Shown piece after piece: positions 1-6,186 of a stretch of DNA of 6,294 nt (the first letter of the stretch is position 1; the number at the start of each line of letters is the position of its first letter). The translations under genes were made by a program, and so were the position numbers. Under the pieces are notes generated by a model, which saw only the letters and a program-made list of their open reading frames with translations, searched no databases and was not told the origin of the DNA. Origin of the DNA: Candidatus Cloacimonadota bacterium (GTDB lineage: Bacteria > Cloacimonadota > Cloacimonadia > Cloacimonadales > TCS61); the NCBI GenBank assembly GCA_021108055.1, contig JAIORR010000086.1, positions 1 through 6,294 of the forward strand. Reading direction: 5' to 3'.

Positions 1-151
1 ATATATTTGTATATATTCGATAATTCACCGTCTTTTATGTAACTTAGGCATAAACAGGTGATCTGCACATTCCTGCTTGTTAAAAAACTTGACCTGAGCC
101 TTTGGAATCAGGAATTGGAACAATAAAAAAAATGGATATAAAAGGAGTATA
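1..151. other. Non-coding leader upstream of rseP
   Basis: All three forward frames are closed by early stops (for example at 21-23, 40-42, 58-60 and 81-83), and nothing here resembles the tail of a known protein, a tRNA or a terminator. Two small things are visible. There is a 7-base inverted repeat, ATTCCTG (69-75) and CAGGAAT (109-115), with 33 bases between. There is also a 6-codon frame (132-152, M-D-I-K-G-V) whose TAA overlaps the rseP ATG in a TAATG join. A TTGACC at 89-94 looks like a -35 box but has no matching -10 at normal spacing. The promoter is probably in this region or further upstream. Confidence 0.5.
143..147 (+). promoter_or_regulatory. Ribosome binding site of rseP
   Basis: AGGAG ends four bases before the ATG at 152. 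It supports this start, which also places the HExxH zinc motif at the usual distance from the N-terminus. Confidence 0.75.
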
Positions 152-1462
152 ATGCTTAACATTATTGGTGCTCTGATAGCACTTGGGATTTTGGTAATAG
201 TTCACGAAACAGGACATTTGGTTGCAGCCAGGATTTTCGGAGTAGAAGTGGAAAAGTTCTCTATCGGTTTCGGACCCAAACTTTTTGGATTCAGAAAAGG
301 TAAAACCGAATATCGTATTTCACTTATTCCACTTGGCGGATATTTGAAAATGAAAGGTGAAAATCCGGATGAGAAAGCGGAAGAATCAGAAGATTCTTTT
401 AAATCTAAGAAATGGTGGCAACGGGCTTTAATAGCATTTGCAGGACCATTCTTTAACTTAGTATTTGCTGCAATAGTGTTCATCGCATCTTTTGCTGTGG
501 GAAGAAGTTTTGAAGATCATCTTCCTGTAGTTGGCAAAATAACTTCCGAGATCGTTGACTTTGTTCAGGTGAATGATGAAATACTGGAAGTTAATGATAA
601 CACCGTTCAAGGCTGGAGCCAGATCGTTCAATACACTAAACCGGACGAAATGAACTACGTCAGAGTTAGAAGAAATAACGAGTTGGTAGATATATCATCA
701 GAAGAGATCAGGAAGGAAACATGGTATACCGGGATATTGCCTTTTTCTCCTGCCGTGGTGGGGGAAGTAGCTCCGGGTTTACCTGCTTACAAATCCGGAT
801 TAATGAAGGGTGACGAGATACTTTCTGTAGATGGAATAGATGTGAATGACTGGTATGAAATGCGTGAGATCATTACAGAAAGTTCCATAGAGGAAGTTAA
901 ACTGAAGATAAAGCGCAGCGATAATGTTTTTGAAAAATCATTGAAATTGGAAGAAAACCTTTTGGATAACAACAGGATCATCGGAATAACTCAGGAACTT
1001 CCAGTTAAAATAGAAGAACGTTACAATCTCGGCGAATCAATAGTTTACGGAGCTTTTACGACCGTTAATTTCGTTGTCGTAAATTATTCTATGCTGTTCA
1101 AACTTATCACAAATCCAAAAGCGATTAAAGCTAACCTCGGCGGTCCTGTGATGTTGTACACCATGTCTCAGCAAACAGCAAAGAAGGGTTTAGATACGAT
1201 ACTGGCTTTCATTGGAATGATAAGTATCATTCTGATGATCATGAATCTGCTTCCAATTCCCATCCTGGATGGCGGACAGATTTTTTTCTGTTTTATCGAA
1301 GGGATAAAAAGGAAGCCGCTTTCATTTAGAATACAGATAGTGATGCAGAATATAGGTTTGTTCATCCTGATATTTTTGATGGTTTTTGCTTTTTGGAATG
1401 ATATAAACAGGATATTTTCAAGAAACATGGCGATCCGGCAACAGGAAGTTGAGAGCAGATAA
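152..1462 (+). CDS. rseP: RseP/YaeL-type site-2 intramembrane zinc metalloprotease
   Basis: An inner-membrane protease that cuts transmembrane segments of substrates such as anti-sigma factors and leftover signal peptides. At 436 residues it is close to the roughly 450 of E. coli RseP. The zinc motif HETGH is at residues 18-22 inside the first membrane helix, followed by a GGYLKMKGE strand. The second helix (about 91-115) carries AGPFFN (97-102), the GxxxN motif of the family. Two PDZ domains follow. The first (about 122-190) is degenerate; the second (about 200-280) is clearer, with SGLMKGDEILSVDG. The third helix ends in NLLPIPILDGG (365-375), where Asp373 should be the third zinc ligand, and a fourth helix lies at about 398-420. 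All catalytic residues are present, so it should be active. In many bacteria dxr lies just upstream; it is not in this window. No substrate such as an anti-sigma factor is encoded nearby. Family assignment is very secure; the substrate is unknown. Confidence 0.96.
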   Translation: MLNIIGALIALGILVIVHETGHLVAARIFGVEVEKFSIGFGPKLFGFRKGKTEYRISLIPLGGYLKMKGENPDEKAEESEDSFKSKKWWQRALIAFAGPFFNLVFAAIVFIASFAVGRSFEDHLPVVGKITSEIVDFVQVNDEILEVNDNTVQGWSQIVQYTKPDEMNYVRVRRNNELVDISSEEIRKETWYTGILPFSPAVVGEVAPGLPAYKSGLMKGDEILSVDGIDVNDWYEMREIITESSIEEVKLKIKRSDNVFEKSLKLEENLLDNNRIIGITQELPVKIEERYNLGESIVYGAFTTVNFVVVNYSMLFKLITNPKAIKANLGGPVMLYTMSQQTAKKGLDTILAFIGMISIILMIMNLLPIPILDGGQIFFCFIEGIKRKPLSFRIQIVMQNIGLFILIFLMVFAFWNDINRIFSRNMAIRQQEVESR

Positions 1463-1474
1463 TTATTTAGTTCC

Positions 1475-1526
1475 GACCTACTCAGTAGAAAAATTGTCCT
1501 ACGTGGTTTGTTCGAGTTAGGAGGTC
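1475..1526 (+). promoter_or_regulatory. Possible ribosome-site-masking hairpin in the tgt leader
   Basis: The 67-base gap between rseP and tgt contains segments complementary to the tgt ribosome site. GACCT (1475-1479) can pair with AGGTC (1522-1526), extended by ACTC (1480-1483) with GAGT (1514-1517). In another register CCTACTC (1477-1483) pairs with GAGTTAGG (1514-1521) with one bulged base. A second copy of CCTAC (1498-1502) sits in TCCTA (1497-1501), which can pair with TAGGA (1518-1522). These pairings are mutually exclusive, so the leader could control translation of tgt. This is pairing by eye; no energy was calculated and no known riboswitch consensus was recognised. Confidence 0.35.
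1519..1525 (+). promoter_or_regulatory. Strong ribosome binding site deciding the tgt start
   Basis: AGGAGGT is a near-perfect Shine-Dalgarno sequence. No ATG, GTG or TTG lies in the tgt frame within normal distance. The only plausible initiator is the ATT at 1530-1532, five bases after AGGAGG. The site also contains the in-frame TAG (1518-1520), which rules out a start further upstream. Confidence 0.8.
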
Positions 1527-1529
1527 AGT

Positions 1530-2642
1530 ATTTTCGAATTCACTTTAAAAGGCAGAAGTGGAAATGCCAGAGCAGCAGTTTTGGAAACACCTCATGGAAA
1601 GATAGAAACACCGATATTCATGCCGGTGGGAACCAGGGCAACTGTTAAAACCCTTGATCCTGCCGATCTTGAAAAAATAGGTGCTCAAATTATTCTGGGC
1701 AATACTTATCATCTTTATCTGCGTCCCGGATATCAGTTGATCCGGAAAGCAGGCGGACTGCATAAATTCATGAATTGGAATAAACCTATTCTTACGGACA
1801 GCGGCGGTTTCCAGGTTATGAGCCTGAAAGGTTTAAGGAAGATCACACCGGAAGGAGTTCGATTCCAGTCTCACATCGACGGCAGTTATCATATGTTCAC
1901 TCCCGAAAAAGTGATAGAAATTCAAAATGCAATTGGTGCAGACATCATTATGTCTTTCGATGAATGCCCGCCATATCCGGCAACCAGGAAATATGTTGCG
2001 GATTCTTTAAAAACCACGTTGGATTGGGCAAAACGCGGAAAAGATGCACACAGGCAGGAAAACAGACAAGCGTTATTTGGAATAGTTCAGGGTGGAATTT
2101 ATAAAGATCTGCGGGAAGAAAGCGCAAATAAACTAATGGAAATGGATTTTCCCGGCTACTCTATCGGTGGACTTGCAGTGGGAGAACCAAAAGAAGAACT
2201 GCTGGAAATAACGGAGTTCCTGAATAATATTCTTCCGCAAAATAAACCACGTTATTTAATGGGAGTAGGCACTCCGCTCGACCTTCTGAATAATATTGCC
2301 AACGGGTGTGATATGTTCGATTGTGTGATGCCAACCCGTAATGCACGCAAGGGAACGATCTTTACCAGAAATGGAAAAATGATAATAAAATCTGCACGTT
2401 ATAAAGAAGATTTTTCGCCTGTCGATCCCGAATGTGAATGTTATACTTGCCGAAATTTCAGCCGTGCATATATTCGCCACTTGTTCAATGTAGATGAAAT
2501 TCTGGGAATGAGACTGGCTACAATTCACAGCCTGCACTTTTACTTGGAGCTTATGAAAAAAGCAAGACAGTCTATCCTCGATGGCAGCTTCTCAGATTTC
2601 AGAAATAAATTTTCTTTTAAGCTGAATGAAAAAATGGAATGA
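1530..2642 (+). CDS. tgt: tRNA-guanine transglycosylase, apparent ATT start
   Basis: Exchanges guanine 34 of GUN-anticodon tRNAs for preQ1 in the queuosine pathway. Started at ATT 1530, the protein has 370 residues, close to E. coli Tgt (375). The first residues, FEFTLKGRSGNARAAVLETP, match the conserved N-terminus; the first conventional start, TTG at 1581, would remove 17 residues of it and has no ribosome site. Visible signatures are TDSGGFQVMSL with Asp90 (general base), FGIVQGG, GGLAVGE, and FDCVMPTR with nucleophile Asp264. The zinc site is C302, C304, C307 and H333. The last five positions equal the E. coli numbering as I remember it, which supports the long form. Cys146 in SFDEC and Val in LAVGE are the residues that go with preQ1 rather than queuine as substrate. 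No other queuosine gene is in the window. The only unusual point is the start codon, which could also be a sequence error for ATG. Confidence 0.93.
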   Translation: MFEFTLKGRSGNARAAVLETPHGKIETPIFMPVGTRATVKTLDPADLEKIGAQIILGNTYHLYLRPGYQLIRKAGGLHKFMNWNKPILTDSGGFQVMSLKGLRKITPEGVRFQSHIDGSYHMFTPEKVIEIQNAIGADIIMSFDECPPYPATRKYVADSLKTTLDWAKRGKDAHRQENRQALFGIVQGGIYKDLREESANKLMEMDFPGYSIGGLAVGEPKEELLEITEFLNNILPQNKPRYLMGVGTPLDLLNNIANGCDMFDCVMPTRNARKGTIFTRNGKMIIKSARYKEDFSPVDPECECYTCRNFSRAYIRHLFNVDEILGMRLATIHSLHFYLELMKKARQSILDGSFSDFRNKFSFKLNEKME

Positions 2643-2648
2643 GAAATT

Positions 2649-3590
2649 ATGAGTAAATTTAAAGAAATCGATCTGAGCGGATTGAAAAAATATTCGATCA
2701 AAGACAGACACAGTAAAGTTCATATTAAGGATTTTGCCGAGACATATTCTCAAACAGGATTATACGAGAATCTTCCAAATATCCTGGCAGCTAAGGATAT
2801 TAAAGAATTAGTAGATAAATGCGTTTTTGCATATAAAAATAACAAGCCTGTTATCATTGCCCTTGGTGGACATGTAATTAAATGCGGGCTTTCTCCGTTC
2901 ATCATCGAGATGATAGAACTGGGTATGATCAAAGCTCTTGCCTCGAACGGTTCTGTAGCAATTCACGATTTTGAGATTGCAAAATTCGGAAAAACATCTG
3001 AAGATGTGGCGGGTGCTCTGGAAGATGGTTCTTTTGGAATGGCAGAAGAAACCTGTGATGGCATAAATCTGCTGATAAAAGAAGCTTCCGGGAAAAAACT
3101 GGGTTTCGGAGAAGCGATCGGCAAAAATCTTCTGGAATCTAATGCTCCCAATAATGCTCTCTCTCTCTTTGCTTCTGCCTGTAAAAACAGAATTCCATTC
3201 ACGGTTCACGTTGCTTTGGGAACAGATATTGTTCATCAGCACGAAACTGCAGATGGTGCTGCGATCGGAGATTGCTCGATGAGAGACTTTCGGATATTCT
3301 GCCAGAACTTGATCGATTTGAATAACGGCGGGGTGTTTCTAAATTTTGGTTCGGCTGTAATTATGCCGGAAGTTTTCCTGAAAGCGGTTACAGTCGTCAG
3401 GAATCTGGGCTTTCCTTTAAAGAACTTCACAACAGCGGTTTTTGACATGAATTTTCATTACCGCCCGCAGACTAATATCGTTCAACGTCCAATTTCGGCA
3501 GGTGGAAAAGGATATTACTTTATTGGTCATCACGAAATAATGATCCCCTTATTTTTCCGGATGATAAAGGAAAGATTGCAGAATGCGTAA
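2649..3590 (+). CDS. Deoxyhypusine-synthase-like protein (bacterial subfamily)
   Basis: A 313-residue protein with the fold pattern of the deoxyhypusine synthase family, NAD-dependent enzymes that move the aminobutyl group of spermidine. Matching blocks by eye are ALGGHVIKCGLSPFI (NAD-domain start), NGSVAIHDFEIAKFG, the DGAAIGD/CSMRDF region, FLNFGSAVIMPEVFLKAV, and the end GGKGYYFIGHHEIMIPLF. Lys287 in GGKG falls where the catalytic lysine of WGKI lies in the eukaryotic enzyme, but the loop after it is about six residues shorter. The VVKHH segment, which carries a substrate-binding histidine in the human enzyme, reads VIMPE here. Bacteria lack the eIF5A substrate, so true deoxyhypusine synthesis is unlikely. 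Some bacterial relatives have been linked to homospermidine or other polyamine synthesis; that role is possible here but not shown. It follows tgt by 6 bases and overlaps the next gene by 8. Family call fairly sure, function open. Confidence 0.8.
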   Translation: MSKFKEIDLSGLKKYSIKDRHSKVHIKDFAETYSQTGLYENLPNILAAKDIKELVDKCVFAYKNNKPVIIALGGHVIKCGLSPFIIEMIELGMIKALASNGSVAIHDFEIAKFGKTSEDVAGALEDGSFGMAEETCDGINLLIKEASGKKLGFGEAIGKNLLESNAPNNALSLFASACKNRIPFTVHVALGTDIVHQHETADGAAIGDCSMRDFRIFCQNLIDLNNGGVFLNFGSAVIMPEVFLKAVTVVRNLGFPLKNFTTAVFDMNFHYRPQTNIVQRPISAGGKGYYFIGHHEIMIPLFFRMIKERLQNA

Positions 3591-4032
3591 GATTTTATTC
3601 ATAACAGCATTGATCCTGATAATTTCAATTCTTTTGGCAGAGGAAGAAGAGATAAAAGTAAAGAAACCTTTTAAGGCTGTAATGCTTTCTCTTTTTGTTC
3701 CGGGTGGCGGTCAATTTTATAATGATTCTTATGTGAAATCCGGTGTTGTTTTTGCATTGGAAGGAACTCTTCTGGGATTTACAGCATATCATCATTTCAA
3801 ATCGGAAGATCATTATGATAAATATAAGATTTCCGGTAGTGAAGAAGATTACAATAATTACCTCGATTATTATTACAAGAGAGAAAGTGATCTCTGGTGG
3901 CTGGGAGCAGTTGTGTTTCTTTCTATGATGGATGCCTATGTTGATGCTCACCTGTTCAATTTCAAAGAAAAGAAGAACAGAATACATCTGATATTTGAGG
4001 ATAATATAATAAGTTTATCCTATAGTTTTTAG
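3583..4032 (+). CDS. Small DUF5683-type secreted or membrane protein
   Basis: A 149-residue protein of unknown function. Residues 1-19 form a signal peptide (MRK, a hydrophobic run, ending ILLA) with likely cleavage before an acidic EEEE stretch; the cleavage site is only moderately good. Next comes KPFKAVMLSLFVPGGGQFYN followed by a hydrophobic segment (about 54-68), the pattern typical of DUF5683 proteins. A tyrosine- and charge-rich loop (about 70-101) leads to a second hydrophobic helix ending MMDAYVDAHLF, another hallmark. The C-terminus is a short strand-like tail ending in LSYSF, an aromatic end like that of outer-membrane-associated proteins. A moderate ribosome site, AAAGGA, lies at 3566-3571. 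The start overlaps the end of the upstream gene by 8 bases and 11 bases separate it from cmk, so it belongs to the operon. The role is unknown; an envelope function is inferred only from the signal peptide and helices. Confidence 0.72.
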   Translation: MRKILFITALILIISILLAEEEEIKVKKPFKAVMLSLFVPGGGQFYNDSYVKSGVVFALEGTLLGFTAYHHFKSEDHYDKYKISGSEEDYNNYLDYYYKRESDLWWLGAVVFLSMMDAYVDAHLFNFKEKKNRIHLIFEDNIISLSYSF

Positions 4033-4043
4033 AAAGAGGAAAA

Positions 4044-5309
4044 ATGAGAAAACGTTTTGTTATTGCTATCGATGGACCGGGTGCTTCCGGCAAAAGTACC
4101 ACAGCAAAATTGCTGGCAAAAAAAATGAAATACATCTATATCGACACAGGTGCAATGTACCGTGCATGCGGATTGTGTTCACTGGAAAATAATATTGACC
4201 TGAAAGATATTAAAGCACTCGAAAAAATGCTCGATAATATGGAGATTCAGATAAAATATTCCCAAACAGGTAATCAAATATTTCTGAATGGGAAAGATAT
4301 ATCTTCCCGAATTCGAGAAGCAGATATCACCAAACTGTCTTCGGAAATCGCCGTAATTGACATTGTGCGAAAAAAAATGGTAGAACTGCAAAGACAAATA
4401 GGAAAAGATGGCGGTGTTATTATGGATGGCCGGGACATCGGAACGGTCGTCTTTCCGAATGCGGATTTTAAATTTTTTATGATCGCAGACGTAGAAACCC
4501 GTGCACTGCGGCGTTGGAAGGAAGCAAAAGATAAAGGAGAAAAAATCTCATTGAATGATATTGAGAAAGAACTTGTCTGGCGGGACAGGAATGATTCGAC
4601 CAGGGATATTGCACCCCTTAAACAAGCAGAAGATGCGATCGCAGTAGATACAAGCGATATGACAATTCAAGAGCAGGTAGATTTTATTTTGAATGTGATC
4701 AAAAAAGGAAAAAGGAGAAAGATATATTCTTTTATCTGTATAACGCTGTATTTTTTCATGAGAGTTGTCTGGCGGCTTGAGATCATTCATAAAGAGAGAT
4801 TAGAATCGATAGAGAACTGCATTATTGCAGCAAATCATATATCGGCTTTCGATCCCCTTTTCATCGGAGCGATCATTCCCGGAGAAATCTACTATCTTGC
4901 AAAAGCCGAGCTTTTTAAGAATAAATTATTAGAAAAATTATTGAAACATGTTAATGTGATTCCCGTAAAAAGGGGAAGGATAGATAAAGGTGCTATCAGA
5001 GTTGTAAATGAAGTTCTACAGAAAGGTCACTCTATAATGATATTTCCCGAAGGTACCAGGAAGGCAACTTCTGTAAAGGCGGGAATTGGCAAATTTGCTT
5101 TGCAGTTACAAAAAGATATTCGACCTATATTTATAAAGAATTCCACAGACTTCTGGAAATGTTTTTCCGGGAAAAGAAGATTACAAATAATTATCGCAGA
5201 AAAAATAAAAGCAGAAAGTTTTTCTCAATTAGAAGACACAAAAGAAAATTATCGAAACTTAGCATCAAATGTAATGAAAAAAATATTAGAGTTAGAAAAT
5301 GAATGTTAA
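4044..5309 (+). CDS. cmk-plsC: Fused cytidylate kinase and PlsC-type acyltransferase
   Basis: One 421-residue reading frame carrying two enzymes. Residues 1 to about 222 are a complete cytidylate kinase (CMP or dCMP plus ATP to the diphosphate): P-loop GPGASGKST (11-19), YIDTGAMYRA, DGRDIGTVVFPNA (from 128), RDRNDSTR (180-187) and the closing DTSDMTIQEQVDFIL. Residues about 225-421 are a 1-acylglycerol-3-phosphate acyltransferase-like domain, which would make phosphatidic acid at the membrane. It has a hydrophobic N-terminal segment (about 227-243), the catalytic NHISAFD (264-270), FPEGTR (334-339) and an IPVKRG block. Each half has full domain length, with no stop between. Separate cmk and plsC genes often lie next to each other before ispH and rpsA, so this looks like loss of the intervening stop. 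The kinase would supply the CTP pool used for CDP-diacylglycerol and the acyltransferase its lipid precursor; that link is inference. The ribosome site AGAGGA lies three bases before the ATG. Confidence 0.93.
   Translation: MRKRFVIAIDGPGASGKSTTAKLLAKKMKYIYIDTGAMYRACGLCSLENNIDLKDIKALEKMLDNMEIQIKYSQTGNQIFLNGKDISSRIREADITKLSSEIAVIDIVRKKMVELQRQIGKDGGVIMDGRDIGTVVFPNADFKFFMIADVETRALRRWKEAKDKGEKISLNDIEKELVWRDRNDSTRDIAPLKQAEDAIAVDTSDMTIQEQVDFILNVIKKGKRRKIYSFICITLYFFMRVVWRLEIIHKERLESIENCIIAANHISAFDPLFIGAIIPGEIYYLAKAELFKNKLLEKLLKHVNVIPVKRGRIDKGAIRVVNEVLQKGHSIMIFPEGTRKATSVKAGIGKFALQLQKDIRPIFIKNSTDFWKCFSGKRRLQIIIAEKIKAESFSQLEDTKENYRNLASNVMKKILELENEC
4713..4717 (+). promoter_or_regulatory. Ribosome-site-like sequence at the cmk/plsC seam
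   Basis: AGGAG lies inside the reading frame exactly where the kinase domain ends. Four bases later comes an in-frame ATA (4722-4724), and the first in-frame ATG after it is Met239 (4758-4760), 40 bases beyond the site. It may be the remnant of the former plsC ribosome site, or may drive some internal initiation. It may also be chance, because this stretch encodes Lys and Arg codons rich in A and G. Confidence 0.3.
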
Positions 5310-6186
5310 AATTGCAAAAAATTCAGGTTTTTGTTTTGGCGTAAAAAGAGCGATAAAAATTGCTCTGGAAGCTGCAAAGGGTAATCATGAAATCGTTACG
5401 CTGGGTCCGATAATCCATAATCCTCAAATGGTAAAAAAACTGGAAGATGAAGGAATAAAGAACGTTGATGATGTTTCCGCTATAAATGGCAGACCAACGA
5501 TCATCAGGTCGCACGGAGTGAAGAGAGAAACACTTCTGCAACTAAAAAAAGATGGTGTGGAAATTATCAATGCAACATGTCCTTATGTTTCCAAAACACA
5601 GGAATATGCACAAGAATTAAGTGAAGAAGGTTATAAGATAATAATATTAGGAGATAAAAATCATCCGGAAGTACAGGCACTGAAATCTTATATAAAAGAA
5701 GAAGTTGTGATCGTGACAAATGCAAACGGAATTGATAATAAAAATTACCAGCGAGTTGGTGTTATTTCTCAGACCACAAGAAATGTGAAAGACCTGCAGG
5801 AAGTTGTACAGGCATTGGTTCCAAGATGCCATGAAATCCGTGTGATCAATACCATTTGTAATGCTACAACAATTCGCCAGGAATCTACACTCAAACTGGC
5901 AAAAGAAAGTGATCTGATGATAGTGGTAGGCGGAAAAAACAGTTCCAACACAAAAATGCTTGCCAAAATTAGTGAGAATTTTGTAAAGACCTATCATATT
6001 GAAATAGAGTGTGAAATAGAAGAAAAATGGTTTAAAGACAAGGAAAATATCGGTTTAACAGCAGGCGCTTCCACTCCGGATTGGGTTATCGTGGGAGTGT
6101 ATAATAAAATAATAAAATGTATGGGGGATATCAATAGTAAAATTGAAAGAATTAAAGATATTCCCGAATTTGAGGAGGAAAGGTGA
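5299..6186 (+). CDS. ispH: 4-hydroxy-3-methylbut-2-enyl diphosphate reductase (IspH/LytB)
   Basis: Last step of the MEP isoprenoid pathway: an iron-sulfur enzyme that reduces HMBPP to IPP and DMAPP in the cytoplasm. At 295 residues it has normal length. The three cluster cysteines are Cys12 (SGFCFGVKRAI), Cys94 (NATCPYV) and Cys187 (NTICNAT). The substrate histidines are His40 (GPIIHNP), His72 (RSHGV) and His122 with Glu124 (NHPEV), the latter pair being the proton relay of the family. SQTT, GGKNSSNT and TAGASTPDW complete the signature. The ATG sits 11 bases inside the end of the acyltransferase frame and has only a weak ribosome site, which points to translational coupling with the fused cmk-plsC gene. 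Nothing is missing or odd; the enzyme should be active. It also implies that this organism uses the MEP route. Confidence 0.97.
   Translation: MNVKIAKNSGFCFGVKRAIKIALEAAKGNHEIVTLGPIIHNPQMVKKLEDEGIKNVDDVSAINGRPTIIRSHGVKRETLLQLKKDGVEIINATCPYVSKTQEYAQELSEEGYKIIILGDKNHPEVQALKSYIKEEVVIVTNANGIDNKNYQRVGVISQTTRNVKDLQEVVQALVPRCHEIRVINTICNATTIRQESTLKLAKESDLMIVVGGKNSSNTKMLAKISENFVKTYHIEIECEIEEKWFKDKENIGLTAGASTPDWVIVGVYNKIIKCMGDINSKIERIKDIPEFEEER
6173..6178 (+). promoter_or_regulatory. Ribosome binding site of the last gene
   Basis: AGGAGG lies inside the end of ispH, four bases before the GTG at 6183. It is the strongest evidence that a new gene starts there. Confidence 0.75.

Noticed and set aside
89..125. 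Sigma-70-like promoter from TTGACC at 89
   Set aside because: The hexamers 16-19 bases downstream do not resemble TATAAT, and the AT-rich CAATAA is about 26 bases away.
1463..1529. preQ1 riboswitch ahead of tgt
   Set aside because: The context is attractive, but I cannot find the small C-rich loop followed by an A-rich tail pairing of the type I aptamer, nor a type II layout. Only generic ribosome-site complementarity is visible.
1581..1583. TTG as the start of tgt
   Set aside because: It has no ribosome site and would drop 17 residues that match the conserved Tgt N-terminus; the frame is open back to a strong AGGAGGT.
2808..3242. Open frame of 144 codons on the minus strand inside the DHS-like gene, and similar antisense frames elsewhere
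   Set aside because: They lie opposite well-conserved genes, have no recognisable domains and low-complexity-like compositions, and show no convincing gene context. They are shadows of the coding strand.
2649..3590. True deoxyhypusine synthase
   Set aside because: The host is bacterial, has no eIF5A substrate, and the substrate-histidine segment and catalytic loop differ from the eukaryotic enzyme.
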